A stretch of 64,000 nt of DNA from Burkholderiales bacterium (GTDB taxonomy: Bacteria > Pseudomonadota > Gammaproteobacteria > Burkholderiales > Burkholderiaceae_C). Shown in pieces: positions 30,445-41,144 of the stretch; position 1 is the stretch's first letter; each line of letters opens with the position of its first letter. The stretch spans positions 62,001 to 126,000 of the forward strand of contig CANJJE010000008.1 in assembly GCA_947474755.1 (NCBI GenBank), given 5' to 3'. Under the pieces are notes generated by a model. It was not told where the DNA came from, did no database searches, and saw nothing but the letters and a program-made list of their open reading frames with translations. A program made the position numbers and the translations under genes.

Positions 30445-31155
30445 ATGCCCGCTTACAAGCGCATCCTGCTCAAGTTGTCCGGCGAAGCCCTGATGGGCGA
30501 CGATGCCTACGGCATCAACCGGGCCACCATCGTTCGGATGGTGCGCGAGGTTCAGGAAGTGACCTTGATGGGTTGCGAGGTGGCGGTTGTGATCGGTGGT
30601 GGCAACATCTTTCGCGGCGTAGCCGGCGGCTCGGTCGGCATGGACCGGGCCACCGCCGATTACATGGGCATGCTGGCGACCGTGATGAACGCATTGGCGC
30701 TGGCTGACACGATGCGGCAGGAGGGCATGACAGCGCGCGTGATGTCGGCGATCGGAATTGAGCAAGTCGTCGAACCTTATGTGCGACCGAAGGCGTTGCA
30801 GTATCTGGAAGAGGGCAAGGTGGTGATCTTTGCGGCTGGCACTGGCAACCCGTTCTTCACCACTGATACCGCTGCGGCTTTACGCGGTGCCGAGATCGGT
30901 GCCCAGATCGTGCTCAAAGCCACCAAGGTCGATGGGGTCTACACCGCCGACCCGAAGAAGGACCCGACCGCGACTCGCTATTCGGACATTACCTTCGACG
31001 AGGCGATCTCCCGCAAGCTGCAGGTGCTCGACGCTACCGCCTTCGCACTGTGCCGCGACCAGAAGCTGCCTATCAAGGTATTCAGTATTTTCAAGCCGGG
31101 AGCCCTGAAGCGCGTGGTGCAGGGCGAGGACGAGGGCACGCTCGTTCATGTGTGA
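30445..31155 (+). CDS. pyrH: Uridylate kinase
   Basis: Phosphorylates UMP to UDP; a hexameric amino-acid-kinase-fold enzyme. [11 protein letters not shown] at the N-terminus, [11 protein letters not shown], and the C-terminal [30 protein letters not shown] are conserved. Length is 236 aa. A TAGACT hexamer at 30404-30409 could be a -10 for an internal promoter, without a clear -35. It lies between tsf and frr as in nearly all proteobacteria. Confidence 0.97.
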   Translation: MPAYKRILLKLSGEALMGDDAYGINRATIVRMVREVQEVTLMGCEVAVVIGGGNIFRGVAGGSVGMDRATADYMGMLATVMNALALADTMRQEGMTARVMSAIGIEQVVEPYVRPKALQYLEEGKVVIFAAGTGNPFFTTDTAAALRGAEIGAQIVLKATKVDGVYTADPKKDPTATRYSDITFDEAISRKLQVLDATAFALCRDQKLPIKVFSIFKPGALKRVVQGEDEGTLVHV

Positions 31156-31215
31156 GACCGCAGTCAGCAGCGATGGCAGCAGCCACATCATCAGCGACAT
31201 TAGTAGGACAGGGCG

Positions 31216-31776
31216 ATGAGCATTGCCGAGATCAAGAAAAACGCCGAGCTGAAGATGGGCCGCTCGGTCGAGTCGTTCAAGAACGAGTTGCACAAGATCC
31301 GCACGGGTCGTGCCCATCCTGGCATCCTCGACCAGGTGCATGTCGACTACTACGGTTCGCCAGTGCCGATCAGCCAGGTTGCCAACGTCAGCCTGCTCGA
31401 CGCCCGCACGATCAGCGTTCAGCCCTGGGAAAAGGGCATGGGAACAAAGATCGAAAAGGCCATCCGAGAAAGCGACCTGGGCCTCAACCCTTCGTCGCAA
31501 GGCGACCTGATCCGGGTGCCGATGCCTGCATTGAGCGAGGAGCGTCGCCGTGACCTGACCAAGATCGTTCGCAACGCTGGCGAAGATGCTCGCATCGCGG
31601 TGCGCAACTTGCGCCGCGATGCCAACGATCACGCGAAGCGCTTGCTCAAGGACAAGGAAATTTCCGAGGATGACGAACGCCGATCGCTCGACGAGATGCA
31701 GAAGTTGACCGATCGCACCATTGCCGAGATCGACCGTCTGGTGGCGGCGAAAGAAGCGGAAGTGATGGCGGTATGA
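31216..31776 (+). CDS. frr: Ribosome recycling factor
   Basis: With EF-G it splits post-termination ribosomes. The 186 residues cover the three-helix bundle and small beta domain: [20 protein letters not shown] at the N-terminus, [20 protein letters not shown] in the middle and [20 protein letters not shown] in the last helices. An AGGACAGGG ribosome site precedes ATG 31216. uppS follows after 36 bp. Confidence 0.97.
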   Translation: MSIAEIKKNAELKMGRSVESFKNELHKIRTGRAHPGILDQVHVDYYGSPVPISQVANVSLLDARTISVQPWEKGMGTKIEKAIRESDLGLNPSSQGDLIRVPMPALSEERRRDLTKIVRNAGEDARIAVRNLRRDANDHAKRLLKDKEISEDDERRSLDEMQKLTDRTIAEIDRLVAAKEAEVMAV

Positions 31777-31812
31777 CGCTCGCCGCGCCGGACGTGATGG
31801 ATAAACCTTGAG

Positions 31813-32568
31813 GTGCGTGATTCAGTGAGCGCACTGCCGAATGCCTCGGATGTTCCGCGTCACATTGCCATCGTGATGGATGGCAATGGCCGCTGGGCGA
31901 AGAGCCGGTTCAAGCCGCGTTTTCTCGGACATAAACAGGGTGTGGACACGCTCGTGAACACCGTGCTTGCCTGTGCCGATCGGGGTGTCGAGTACCTCAC
32001 GGTGTTTGCGTTCTCTTCGGAAAACTGGAAACGTCCGAATGACGAGGTGTCGGGGCTGATGTCGCTGGTGCTGCTGGCGGTGTCGAAATACCTTGCTGTC
32101 ATTCACAAGAACGGTGTGCGTGTGCGCATCGTCGGAGACCGTACCGACATCGCTCCGCATGTACGAGAGGCCTGGGACCACGCCGAGAACAGCACAAAGA
32201 ACAACACCCGCATTACCTTGTCGGTCGCTTTTAACTATGGCGGCCGCTGGGATGTGGTCCAGGCCTGTCAGCGGGCGATCCGCGCCGGCATCAGCGCCGA
32301 CGACCTGGACGAAGCCACGCTCAGCCGCTACATGGCGCTGAGCCACGCGCCAGATCCCGATCTGTTCATCCGTACTGGCGGCGAGCTTCGCATCAGCAAC
32401 TTCCTGCTCTGGCAGGCGGCGTATTCCGAGCTGTGCTTTTCGGATTGCCTTTGGCCCGAATTCGGCAACGCCGAACTTGATGCTGCACTGGCCGAGTACG
32501 CCCGTCGTGACCGCCGCTTTGGGGCGATCAAGGATGCGCACGCCGACAAGCTGCCGCTCGCGGGCTGA
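31813..32568 (+). CDS. uppS: Isoprenyl (undecaprenyl diphosphate) synthase
   Basis: A cis-prenyltransferase that builds the C55 carrier for peptidoglycan and O-antigen. The catalytic Asp23 is in IAIVMDGNGRWAKSR; FSSENWKRP, SVAFNYGGRWD and the C-terminal DLFIRTGGELRISNFLLWQ are family signatures. Two in-frame GTG starts, 31813 and 31825, are possible; GAGG lies directly before the first and 12 bases before the second, so the shorter version (starting VSALPN) may be correct. cdsA follows after 2 bp. Confidence 0.95.
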   Translation: MRDSVSALPNASDVPRHIAIVMDGNGRWAKSRFKPRFLGHKQGVDTLVNTVLACADRGVEYLTVFAFSSENWKRPNDEVSGLMSLVLLAVSKYLAVIHKNGVRVRIVGDRTDIAPHVREAWDHAENSTKNNTRITLSVAFNYGGRWDVVQACQRAIRAGISADDLDEATLSRYMALSHAPDPDLFIRTGGELRISNFLLWQAAYSELCFSDCLWPEFGNAELDAALAEYARRDRRFGAIKDAHADKLPLAG

Positions 32569-32570
32569 CC

Positions 32571-33407
32571 ATGCTCAGACACCGAATCATCACAGCCTTG
32601 GTGTTGCTAGGCGTGTTCCTTCCCGCGCTGTTCGCCCCGGTGACATTGCCGTTTGCGGTACTGACGGTGCTGTTTATTGCGGCTGCAGGCTGGGAGTGGG
32701 TGCGACTCAACGGTGGCAGCGCGCTACCTGCGATCGCTCTTGCAGCGCTGCTGGCTGGTAGCTGTGCGCTGACGCTGGGCGCAGGCTGGGTAGGCAGTGC
32801 ACCGCCATCGGCCTGGTGGCTGGCGATGGGGGTGTGGGTGCTGGGCGGGGCGTGGTCGCTGAGGGTCGGGCCAGCGGGCTGGGGCCTGCTGCCGCGAGGC
32901 CTGCGCTGGGCGCTCGGGCTGCTCGGCTTGTGGCTGGCATGGTTGGCGATGGCAGATGCACGCACCGTCGGCGTCAATTTCATCCTCTCGGTGTTCAGCT
33001 TGGTCTGGATGTCCGACATCGCCGCCTACTTCGGTGGTCGGGCATTCGGTCGGCACAAGCTGGCAATGGCGATCAGCCCTGGCAAGAGCTGGGAGGGCGT
33101 GTGGAGTGGAATGCTCGGCGTGCTGCTACTGGCGGGGCTGTGGGTGGCCATCGATCGCATCTGGGCACTGGACTCGCCCAGCCTGTTCACCCATCTGTAC
33201 CTGCAGCACGGCCTGGCGGGCTTGGTGCTTGTGTGCGTGTTCCTGGTGGCGATGGGGGTGGTTGGCGATCTGGTCGAGTCCCTCGTCAAACGCAATGCCG
33301 GCGCCAAGGACAGCAGTGGTTTGCTGCCAGGACATGGCGGCGTGCTCGATCGCGTCGATGCCTTGCTGCCGGTGTTTCCCCTGGCCTTGGCTCTCAGTTT
33401 CCTATGA
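32571..33407 (+). CDS. cdsA: Phosphatidate cytidylyltransferase
   Basis: Makes CDP-diacylglycerol from phosphatidate and CTP, the branch point of phospholipid synthesis. A polytopic membrane protein, 278 aa, with many hydrophobic helices (LVLLGVFLPALFAPVTLPFA, LLGLWLAWLAMADARTVGVN). The C-terminal signature GDLVESLVKRNAGAKDSSGLLPGHGGVLDRVD is complete, including the catalytic Asp residues, read here in pieces. It lies between uppS and dxr in the conserved block. Confidence 0.96.
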   Translation: MLRHRIITALVLLGVFLPALFAPVTLPFAVLTVLFIAAAGWEWVRLNGGSALPAIALAALLAGSCALTLGAGWVGSAPPSAWWLAMGVWVLGGAWSLRVGPAGWGLLPRGLRWALGLLGLWLAWLAMADARTVGVNFILSVFSLVWMSDIAAYFGGRAFGRHKLAMAISPGKSWEGVWSGMLGVLLLAGLWVAIDRIWALDSPSLFTHLYLQHGLAGLVLVCVFLVAMGVVGDLVESLVKRNAGAKDSSGLLPGHGGVLDRVDALLPVFPLALALSFL

Positions 33408-33419
33408 TTTCGGCGTGAC

Positions 33420-34622
33420 ATGAGCAAGCCTCCCCCGTCGCGCATGCGTGTATGCATTCTGGGATCGACCGGTTCGATCGGCACCAGCACGCTGGATGTT
33501 CTGTCTCGTCACCGAGACGTCTATGAGGTGTTCGCGCTGACTGCGCAACAACGCATCGATGAATTGCTGGCGCAGTGTCTGGCCTGGACGCCACGCTTCG
33601 CGGTATTGCCCGACACCGCCTCGGCGCAGACGCTGCAGGCGAGATTGCGCGATGCCGGTAGTGCCACCTCGGTGTTGGTCGGCGAACAAGCCTTGTGCGA
33701 AGTGGCATCGCACCCCGAGGTCGATGCGGTCATGGCTGCCATCGTTGGCGCTGCCGGTTTGCCGCCCTGTCTGGCTGCGGCGCGCGCGGGCAAGCGGCTG
33801 ATGTTGGCCAACAAGGAGGCGCTTGTCGTTGGCGGCGCCCTGTTCATGTCGGCTGTGCGCGAGGGTGGTGCACAGCTGCTGCCGATCGACAGCGAGCATT
33901 CAGCGATTTTCCAATGCCTGCCCGAGGACCGCGGTCGCTGGGCTGCGCGTATCGACCACATCATCCTGACCGCCTCTGGCGGGCCGTTCCGCACCCGCGA
34001 GATCAGCACTCTGCCCAGCGTGACGCCCGATCAGGCCTGCGCCCACCCGAACTGGGTGATGGGCCGCAAGATTTCGGTCGATTCCGCGACCATGATGAAC
34101 AAGGCGCTTGAAGTCATCGAAGCGCGCTGGCTGTTCGACCTGACTCCCGAGCAGATCAAGGTGGTCATCCACCCGCAGAGCATCGTGCACTCGATGGTGG
34201 TGTGCCGCGACAACTCGGTGCTGGCGCAACTCGGCACACCCGACATGCGAGTGCCGATCGCCTATGGCCTGTCGTTCCCCGAGCGCATGGTTTCAGGCGC
34301 CGGTCTGCTCGACTTTCCGTCGCTGGCGGCACTGAGCTTCGAACCACCGGACATGCAACGCTATCCGGGCCTGCAGCTAGCCTGGGAGACGCTGCGCGCG
34401 CCCGAAGGCACTACCGCGGTGTTGAATGCTGCCAACGAAGTCGCGGTGGCGGCGTTCCTGTCAGGCAGCATTGGTTTCGACCAGATCCATCAGGTCAATG
34501 CCAGCATCCTGGAGTCAGTGCTGCCGCAACCCGATGAGTGCGCCTCGGTTGACGGTTTGATTGCACTCGACGCACGCGTGCGTCGTGCCGCATCCCAATG
34601 TGCGGAGCGCATTGCACGATGA
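33420..34622 (+). CDS. dxr: 1-deoxy-D-xylulose 5-phosphate reductoisomerase
   Basis: The second step of the MEP pathway, NADPH-dependent conversion of DXP to MEP. NADPH-binding [29 protein letters not shown], the metal-binding [13 protein letters not shown] and the [17 protein letters not shown] segment are intact. The start at ATG 33420 ([15 protein letters not shown]) could be trimmed to ATG 33444. Length is 400 aa. It overlaps rseP by 4 bp. Confidence 0.97.
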   Translation: MSKPPPSRMRVCILGSTGSIGTSTLDVLSRHRDVYEVFALTAQQRIDELLAQCLAWTPRFAVLPDTASAQTLQARLRDAGSATSVLVGEQALCEVASHPEVDAVMAAIVGAAGLPPCLAAARAGKRLMLANKEALVVGGALFMSAVREGGAQLLPIDSEHSAIFQCLPEDRGRWAARIDHIILTASGGPFRTREISTLPSVTPDQACAHPNWVMGRKISVDSATMMNKALEVIEARWLFDLTPEQIKVVIHPQSIVHSMVVCRDNSVLAQLGTPDMRVPIAYGLSFPERMVSGAGLLDFPSLAALSFEPPDMQRYPGLQLAWETLRAPEGTTAVLNAANEVAVAAFLSGSIGFDQIHQVNASILESVLPQPDECASVDGLIALDARVRRAASQCAERIAR

Positions 34623-35986
34623 TCACCGCGCTCGCCTTCCTGTTCACGCTGGGCGTGCTGATCGTTGTGCACGAATACGGGCACTACCGCGCCGCTGTCG
34701 CCTGTGGTGTCAAGGTGTTGAGGTTTTCCGTGGGTTTCGGTCGGGTGATCTGGCGCCGTCAGGCGACACCCGACAGCACCGAATTCGTCGTCTCGATGCT
34801 ACCGCTGGGCGGCTATGTGCGAATGCTTGACGAGCGCGAGGCGCCAGTGGAAATCGCCCAGCGCGATCAAGCCTTCAACCGCCAGTCCTTGTGGAAACGC
34901 TCGGCCATTGTCGCGGCGGGCCCGATCGCCAACCTGCTGCTCGCGGTAGTCCTGTACGCCAGCGCCTACTGGATCGGCATGGACGAACCCAAGGCGGTGC
35001 TCGGCGCTCCTGTTCCGGCCAGCGTTGCAGAGCGATCGGGCATGCGCGCTGGTGACTGGGTGCAGTCCAGTTCGCCAGACGGCGATGAATGGACTGAGGT
35101 GCACTCGATGACCGGTCTGGTCTGGCGTCTGACACAGGCGGTGCTGCGCGGCGAAGCGCTGCACCTGCGCGTGACCGATGCCAACGGCCAGCACGAGCGC
35201 AGTCTGGTGCTCGAACTTGATCGCCTAGGCAGCAGAGAGGTAGACGCCCAACTGATGAGACGCATCGGACTTGGCGGAGCCTATGCCGAGCCTGTCATGG
35301 GGCAAGTCAAGCCGGGTGGCGCCGCCCATGCTGCGGGACTGCGCGCGGGCGACAGGGTGTTGTCGGTGGATGGCGTGGCCATTGCCGACGCCTCCAGCTT
35401 GCGCGACTTGATCCGATCAAGCGGATCTGCGAGCGTGATCGCGCCGCAGCACTGGCTGGTCGAACGCGATGGGCAGCGGCTGCGGCTCGATGTCGAGCCA
35501 GTGGCGGTGGCCGACGGCGAGCGCCGGATCGGACGCATCGAGGCTTTCATAGGAGAGCCGCCAGAAATGGTGTTGGTTCGCCATGGCTTCTTCGATGGCC
35601 TCACGCAAGCGGTGAGTCAAACGGTCGACATGGCATCGCTGACGCTGAAGATGTTCGCCCGCATGGTGATCGGTGAGGCCTCGCTGAAGAATCTCACTGG
35701 ACCTCTCACCATCGCCGACTACGCCGGCCAGTCCGTGCGCGTGGGCCTGGCCTACTACCTTGGCTTCCTGGCGGTGGTCAGCATCAGCCTCGGCGTATTG
35801 AACCTGCTGCCCTTGCCGATGCTCGACGGCGGACACCTCATGTACCATCTTTTCGAAGCGACGACAGGGCGCCCTGTTTCCGCGCTCTGGCTGGAACGAT
35901 TGCAACGCGGGGGGGTTGCCATCATCCTGATGCTGATGTCCATCGCGCTATTCAACGACGTGGCCCGACTCGCGGGCCTGCCTTAA
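34619..35986 (+). CDS. rseP: Site-2 intramembrane zinc metalloprotease RseP
   Basis: Cleaves anti-sigma-E and leftover signal peptides in the inner membrane. The zinc site HEYGH is at residues 18-22 within the first helix, and the second zinc ligand is in [19 protein letters not shown] near the C-terminus. Two PDZ domains lie between (about residues 115-290), for example in [20 protein letters not shown]. The start at ATG 34619 overlaps the dxr stop and gives a 455-aa protein. bamA begins 8 bp downstream; the pair is co-transcribed in many proteobacteria. Confidence 0.96.
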   Translation: MITALAFLFTLGVLIVVHEYGHYRAAVACGVKVLRFSVGFGRVIWRRQATPDSTEFVVSMLPLGGYVRMLDEREAPVEIAQRDQAFNRQSLWKRSAIVAAGPIANLLLAVVLYASAYWIGMDEPKAVLGAPVPASVAERSGMRAGDWVQSSSPDGDEWTEVHSMTGLVWRLTQAVLRGEALHLRVTDANGQHERSLVLELDRLGSREVDAQLMRRIGLGGAYAEPVMGQVKPGGAAHAAGLRAGDRVLSVDGVAIADASSLRDLIRSSGSASVIAPQHWLVERDGQRLRLDVEPVAVADGERRIGRIEAFIGEPPEMVLVRHGFFDGLTQAVSQTVDMASLTLKMFARMVIGEASLKNLTGPLTIADYAGQSVRVGLAYYLGFLAVVSISLGVLNLLPLPMLDGGHLMYHLFEATTGRPVSALWLERLQRGGVAIILMLMSIALFNDVARLAGLP

Positions 35987-35994
35987 TTTTCCTT

Positions 35995-38310
35995 ATGCGA
36001 CCCATCTTGCGAATCATCTGCTGTCTGACGTCGTTTCGAACCCGCCTGATTTCCGTGTTTCTTGCGATCGGTTTCATTGGTGCCACGGCGTGGGCCGTTG
36101 AACCTTTCCAGCTGACGGACATCCGTGTCGAGGGCCTGCAACGCACCGAAGCTGGCACGGTGTTCGCGTCCCTGCCGTTTCGCATCGGCGACAACTACAC
36201 CGACGAAAAGGGCGTCGCTGCACTGCGCGCCTTGTTCGCCACAGGCTTGTTCAAGGATGTGCGCATCCAGATCGCCGGGACGGTGGTCGTGGTGGTTGTC
36301 GAGGAGCGCTCGATCATCAGCAGCATCGATTTCGTGGGCACCAAGGAGTTCGAGAAGGAAGCGTTGATCAAGGCGCTGAAGGATTTCGGGGTCGGTGAAG
36401 GACAGCCGTTCGATAACGCGCTGGCCGACCGCGCCGAGCAGGAGCTCAAGCGCCAGTACCTGACACGTAGTCTGTATGGTGTGGAAGTAACCACCAAGGT
36501 GACACCGCAGGAACGCAACCGCGTCAATGTGACCTTCAATGTGGTCGAAGGCTCGGTGGCCAGGATTCGTGAGATCCGCGTACTCGGCAGCAATGACTAC
36601 AAAGAGCAAGAACTGAAGGACCTGTTTGAACTCAGTGAAACAGGCTTGCTGTCCTTCTACACCAAAGCCGATCGCTATTCGCGTGCGAAGTTGAATGCAG
36701 ACATCGAGACACTGAAGGCTTGGTACCTCAACCGCGGCTATCTCGAGTTCAACGTCGAGTCGACGCAGATTGCCATCTCTCCTGACAAGCAGGACATTTC
36801 GATCACCATCAACATCAAGGAAGGTCAGCCCTACACGGTCACAGCGGTCAAGCTGCAGGGCCAGTACCTGGCAAAGGAAGAAGAATTCAAGGCGCTGGTC
36901 ACCATCAAGCCAGGGCAGATCTACCGCGCCGAGGAGGTTGCGGCAACGACCAAGGCATTTACCGAGAAATTCGGCACCTTCGGCTACGCATTCGCCCGCG
37001 TCGATGCCCGCCCCGTGATCGATCGTGTCAATGGTCGCGTCGAGCTCGTGCTGCAGGCCGACACCCAGCGACGTGTTTACGTGCGTCGTATCAACGTCGC
37101 GGGCAACACCAAGACACGTGATGAAGTCGTGCGTCGCGAGTTCCGCCAGTTCGAGTCGTCTTGGTACGACGGCCCGAAGATCAAGCTTTCTCGTGACCGG
37201 GTCGACCGCCTTGGATTTTTCAGCGACGTCACGGTCGACAACAGCGAAGTGCCTGGTACGTCCGATCAGGTCGATTTGACCGTGTCCATCAAGGAAAAGC
37301 CGACCGGAAACATCCTGCTCGGTGCTGGCTTCTCCAGTGCGGAAAAAGTGTCGTTCACCGCGTCGATCAAGCAGGAAAACGTGTTCGGTACCGGTAACTT
37401 CCTGGGCATTGAATTCAACACCAGCAAGTCGCAGCAGACCATTTCACTGAGTACTGTCGATCCCTACTTCACCGAAGACGGCATCTCGCGTGCGGTCGAC
37501 GTGTTTTACCGAACCGCTCAGCCTGTCAACAGTCAGGGCGAGAACTACAAGCTGATCACCCCGGGCGGGTCTATTCGTTTCGGTGTGCCGTTCAGCGAGT
37601 ACGACACAGTATTTTTCGGCGTCGGCTTGGAACAAACGGAAATCCGCGGCAGCAACAACTTGCCGGACTCCTACTTCCGATACCGCCAGCAATTCGGCCA
37701 GAAAAGCGTTGCAGTGCCTTTCTCCATCGGCTGGACGCGCGATGGGCGGGACAGCGCACTCGTGCCGACTACAGGGCGGCTTGCCCGGGTAAATGCCGAC
37801 ATTGGCTTCCTCGCCGACCAGCGCTACCTTCGTGCCGACCTTCAGGTCCAGCAGTACTTCACCCCGATACGACGCGTGACTCTGGGCATCAACGCAGAGC
37901 TAGGCTACGGCCGCGGTCTGGGCAACAAGCCTTATCCGATCTTCAAGAACTTCTTCGGCGGTGGCCTTGGCACCGTGCGTGGTTTTGACCAAGGCTCGCT
38001 GGGGCAGGTCGACAACCTCGGTGCTTACCTCGGTGGCAACCGACGCCTCAATGTCAACACCGAGTTGTACTTGCCGTTCCCTGGCACTGGCAATGACCGG
38101 ACTCTGCGCTGGTTCACTTATCTGGACTTCGGCAATGTGTGGGCGGTCGACGACAAACTGTCCTTCGATAGCTTGCGCGCATCGGTCGGTGTCGGCTTCA
38201 GCTGGGTGTCCCCGGTAGGGCCCATCAAGATCAGTTACGGCTCACCGATCAAGAAAGAGTCAACGGATAGAATCCAGCGTCTTCAATTTCAACTCGGGAC
38301 TGCGTTTTGA
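35995..38310 (+). CDS. bamA: Outer membrane protein assembly factor BamA
   Basis: The Omp85 core of the BAM complex. A signal peptide (basic start, then LISVFLAIGFIGATAWA) precedes five POTRA domains (from FQLTDIRVEGLQRTEAGTVF to about residue 430), then a 16-strand barrel ending in the C-terminal Phe of LGTAF. The lid-lock motif region VRGFDQGSLG is present (family VRGF). 771 aa is normal. Its stop and the skp start share a base (TGATG). Confidence 0.97.
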   Translation: MRPILRIICCLTSFRTRLISVFLAIGFIGATAWAVEPFQLTDIRVEGLQRTEAGTVFASLPFRIGDNYTDEKGVAALRALFATGLFKDVRIQIAGTVVVVVVEERSIISSIDFVGTKEFEKEALIKALKDFGVGEGQPFDNALADRAEQELKRQYLTRSLYGVEVTTKVTPQERNRVNVTFNVVEGSVARIREIRVLGSNDYKEQELKDLFELSETGLLSFYTKADRYSRAKLNADIETLKAWYLNRGYLEFNVESTQIAISPDKQDISITINIKEGQPYTVTAVKLQGQYLAKEEEFKALVTIKPGQIYRAEEVAATTKAFTEKFGTFGYAFARVDARPVIDRVNGRVELVLQADTQRRVYVRRINVAGNTKTRDEVVRREFRQFESSWYDGPKIKLSRDRVDRLGFFSDVTVDNSEVPGTSDQVDLTVSIKEKPTGNILLGAGFSSAEKVSFTASIKQENVFGTGNFLGIEFNTSKSQQTISLSTVDPYFTEDGISRAVDVFYRTAQPVNSQGENYKLITPGGSIRFGVPFSEYDTVFFGVGLEQTEIRGSNNLPDSYFRYRQQFGQKSVAVPFSIGWTRDGRDSALVPTTGRLARVNADIGFLADQRYLRADLQVQQYFTPIRRVTLGINAELGYGRGLGNKPYPIFKNFFGGGLGTVRGFDQGSLGQVDNLGAYLGGNRRLNVNTELYLPFPGTGNDRTLRWFTYLDFGNVWAVDDKLSFDSLRASVGVGFSWVSPVGPIKISYGSPIKKESTDRIQRLQFQLGTAF

Positions 38311-38825
38311 TGAACAGGTTATCTTTGAATGTCCTGACGACATTTTTGCTGGTCTTCGCGGCTTGCCAAGTCCAGAGCCAGGAGGTCGTCAAGATCGGCT
38401 ACGTCAACAGCGACCGCGTGTTGCGCGAGGCCAATCCCGCCAAGGCTGCTCAGGCCAAGCTCGAAGCCGAATTCTCCAAGCGCGACAAGGAGATGAGCGA
38501 CATCGCCAGCAAGCTCAAGGCTGCCAGCGAGAAATTCGACAAGGAAGTACCGACCTTGTCCGAGTCCGAGCGTAGCAAGCGTCAGCGTGATCTGGTCGAT
38601 CAGGATCGAGAGTTCCAGCGCAAGCGCCGTGAGTTCCAGGAAGACCTGACGCAGCGCAAGAACGAAGAACTGTCGGCGGTTGTTGATCGTGCCAACAAGG
38701 TCATCAAGCAGATCTACGAGACCGAGAAATATGACCTGATCTTGCAGGAGGCGGTGTTCGCCGGGCCGAAGATCGACATCACCGACAAGGTGGTCAAGGC
38801 GCTGAATGCACAGGGTGCCAAGTGA
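38310..38825 (+). CDS. skp: Periplasmic chaperone Skp/OmpH
   Basis: A trimeric chaperone that carries unfolded outer-membrane proteins to BAM. A signal peptide ([19 protein letters not shown]) is followed by the conserved [17 protein letters not shown] and long charged helices ([20 protein letters not shown]). Start ATG 38310 overlaps the bamA stop. A Cys within the signal region (FAACQ) is not a good lipobox. The 3' end overlaps the likely lpxD start by 20 bp. Confidence 0.94.
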   Translation: MNRLSLNVLTTFLLVFAACQVQSQEVVKIGYVNSDRVLREANPAKAAQAKLEAEFSKRDKEMSDIASKLKAASEKFDKEVPTLSESERSKRQRDLVDQDREFQRKRREFQEDLTQRKNEELSAVVDRANKVIKQIYETEKYDLILQEAVFAGPKIDITDKVVKALNAQGAK

Positions 38826-39870
38826 GTCTGTTACACGGTTTGCTCTAGGCGAACTGGCAGCTCAGCTCGGCGCCGAATTGATCGGCGATCCTGCACACAT
38901 CGTTAGCCGCATCGCGTCGCTCGACACCGCCGACTCGGCATCAATTTCCTTTCTCTCGAATCCTCGTTATCTGTCGGCGCTTGCCAGTTCAAAGGCAGGC
39001 TGCGTGATCGTGTCGCCACTGCATCGTGATGCTGCGGCGCTGCGAGGTGCCGCCCTCATCGCGGCAGACCCCTACTTCTGCTTCGCACGGCTGACCCAAT
39101 TGTGGGCGGCTCAGAGTCGCCGCAACTTTGAGGCCTTGGTGCACCCGTTGGCGGTCGTGCATAGTGGCGCGCGGTTGGCGTCCGGTGTTTCGGTGGGCCC
39201 ACTGGCCGTGATCGAGGATGGTGCGGTGATCGGTGACGGTGCGGTGATCGGCGCACAGTGCTTCATTGGCGTCGGCGCATCGGTCGGTGCGCAGACCCGG
39301 CTGTCAGCACAGGTGGTACTCGGCGCAGGTTGTCATATTGGCGAGCGCGGAATCGTGCACAGCGGGGTTGTGATTGGTGCTGATGGATTCGGGTTCGCAC
39401 CGCACGACGGTCGCTGGGAAAAGATAGAGCAACTTGGTGGCGTACGCATTGGTGACGACGTCGAGATCGGCGCCAACACCTGCATTGACCGCGGCGCGCT
39501 GGACGATACCGTGATTGAAAGCGGCGTGAAGCTCGACAATCTCGTGCAGATCGGCCACAACGTGCATATCGGTGCGCACAGCGCACTCGCCGGCACGGCC
39601 GCAGTGTCAGGCAGCACCCGCATCGGCAAGCACTGCACGATGGCCGGCGGAGCAGGCGTGGTGGGTCACGTGACCCTGGCCGATCATGTGCACCTGGGCG
39701 CGCGTTCGGTGGCCACGCACTCCATCCACAAACCGGGCCTGTACACCGGCCTGTTTCCCATCGATGACAATGCGTCGTGGGAAAAGAATGCAGCCACGCT
39801 GCGTCAATTGCATCGATTGCGCGAGCGCATTCGGGCCCTCGAAAAAGGCAACGAGACCAAATCGTCATGA
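38806..39870 (+). CDS. lpxD: UDP-3-O-(3-hydroxyacyl)glucosamine N-acyltransferase LpxD
   Basis: The third step of lipid A synthesis, adding the second acyl chain. An N-terminal uridine-binding domain ([20 protein letters not shown]) precedes left-handed beta-helix hexapeptides ([20 protein letters not shown]) and the catalytic His in [20 protein letters not shown]. The frame has ATG 38806, preceded by AAGG 8 bases upstream and lying within skp, or GTG 38815. The fabZ start overlaps its stop (ATGA). Confidence 0.95.
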   Translation: MHRVPSESVTRFALGELAAQLGAELIGDPAHIVSRIASLDTADSASISFLSNPRYLSALASSKAGCVIVSPLHRDAAALRGAALIAADPYFCFARLTQLWAAQSRRNFEALVHPLAVVHSGARLASGVSVGPLAVIEDGAVIGDGAVIGAQCFIGVGASVGAQTRLSAQVVLGAGCHIGERGIVHSGVVIGADGFGFAPHDGRWEKIEQLGGVRIGDDVEIGANTCIDRGALDDTVIESGVKLDNLVQIGHNVHIGAHSALAGTAAVSGSTRIGKHCTMAGGAGVVGHVTLADHVHLGARSVATHSIHKPGLYTGLFPIDDNASWEKNAATLRQLHRLRERIRALEKGNETKSS

Positions 39871-40310
39871 CGCTGGACATCAACGAAATCCTGAGACGAA
39901 TTCCGCACCGCTATCCGATCCTGCTGGTCGATCGCGTGCTCGAACTCAAGAAAGGCGAAAACATCAAGGCGCTCAAGAACGTCAGCATCAACGAGCACTA
40001 TTTCAGCGGTCACTTTCCGAAGCGACCCGTGATGCCGGGCGTGCTGATGATCGAGGCGCTGGCCCAGGCGGCGGCAATCCTTGGGTTCGAGACACTTGAT
40101 CTGGAGACCCATGAGAACTCCCTGTTCTACTTCGCAGGTATTGATGGTGCACGCTTCAAGCGCCCGGTCGAGCCTGGGGATCAACTGATTCTGGACGTTA
40201 CTCTGGAGCGCATGAAGTCCGGTGTCTTCAAGTTCAAGGCCCGCGCGAGCGTCGACGGCGAACTGGCTGTCGAGGCGGATTTCCTGTGCACGGTGCGAGA
40301 CATCGCCTGA
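39867..40310 (+). CDS. fabZ: 3-hydroxyacyl-ACP dehydratase FabZ
   Basis: A hot-dog-fold dehydratase of fatty acid elongation. [17 protein letters not shown], the catalytic His in [20 protein letters not shown] with the downstream Glu, and [11 protein letters not shown] are all present. The start at ATG 39867 overlaps lpxD. The 147-aa length is typical. Its place inside the lpx cluster couples fatty acid flux to lipid A synthesis. Confidence 0.97.
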   Translation: MTLDINEILRRIPHRYPILLVDRVLELKKGENIKALKNVSINEHYFSGHFPKRPVMPGVLMIEALAQAAAILGFETLDLETHENSLFYFAGIDGARFKRPVEPGDQLILDVTLERMKSGVFKFKARASVDGELAVEADFLCTVRDIA

Positions 40311-40353
40311 CTGGATACGTGTGGCCGACTTGCGTGTTCACCGCTTCTAGTCC

Positions 40354-41142
40354 ATGTCGTTGATTCATCCCACCGCGATCATTGAGCCGGGTGCCGAGCT
40401 GGATCCGTCGGTCAGCGTCGGGCCGTACAGCATCGTGCGCTCCCGGGTACGGGTTGCCGCGGGCACGACGATTGGTGCACATTGCGTCATCGAAGGCCGC
40501 ACGAGCATCGGTCGCGACAACCACATCTTCCAGTTCTGCTCGATCGGAGCAGTTCCACAGGACAAGAAATACCGCGACGAGCCGACCGAGTTGCACATCG
40601 GGGACCGCAACACGATCCGCGAGTTCTGCACCTTCAACATCGGTACGGCGCAGGACAGTGGTGTCACGCGCGTCGGCGATGACAATTGGGTGATGGCCTA
40701 CGTGCACATCGCGCACGACTGCCAGGTCGGTAGCCAGACCATCCTCGCCAACAATGCGACGCTGGCTGGCCATGTGCATCTGGGAGACTGGGTGATCGTT
40801 GGCGGGCTGACCGGCGTGCACCAGTTCGTCAAGGTCGGCCCGCACGCGATGATCGGCTTTGCAAGCGCGGTGTCTCAAGACGTGCCGCCTTTTATGATGG
40901 TCGACGGCAACCCGCTGGCGGTGCGGGGCTTCAATGCAGAAGGCCTGCGTCGTCGTGGCTTCGGGCCCGAGCGCATTGCTGCGGTGAAGCAGATGCACCG
41001 CTTGCTTTACCGCCAGGGCAACACGCTGGACCAGGCGCGCGAAGCAATTGCTGATCTGGCAATCAGTGTGCCGGACGCCGCCGTCGACGTGGCGTCGATG
41101 ACCAGCTTTCTCGCAGCGTCTCAGCGCGGCATCGTCCGCTAG
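40354..41142 (+). CDS. lpxA: UDP-N-acetylglucosamine O-acyltransferase LpxA
   Basis: The first lipid A enzyme, transferring a 3-hydroxyacyl chain from ACP to UDP-GlcNAc. Hexapeptide repeats ([20 protein letters not shown]) and the catalytic His in [21 protein letters not shown] are clear. [19 protein letters not shown] follows. Length 262 aa. The C-terminal helical domain has [20 protein letters not shown]. The chain-length ruler residue cannot be assigned safely by eye. Confidence 0.97.
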   Translation: MSLIHPTAIIEPGAELDPSVSVGPYSIVRSRVRVAAGTTIGAHCVIEGRTSIGRDNHIFQFCSIGAVPQDKKYRDEPTELHIGDRNTIREFCTFNIGTAQDSGVTRVGDDNWVMAYVHIAHDCQVGSQTILANNATLAGHVHLGDWVIVGGLTGVHQFVKVGPHAMIGFASAVSQDVPPFMMVDGNPLAVRGFNAEGLRRRGFGPERIAAVKQMHRLLYRQGNTLDQAREAIADLAISVPDAAVDVASMTSFLAASQRGIVR

Positions 41143-41144
41143 TC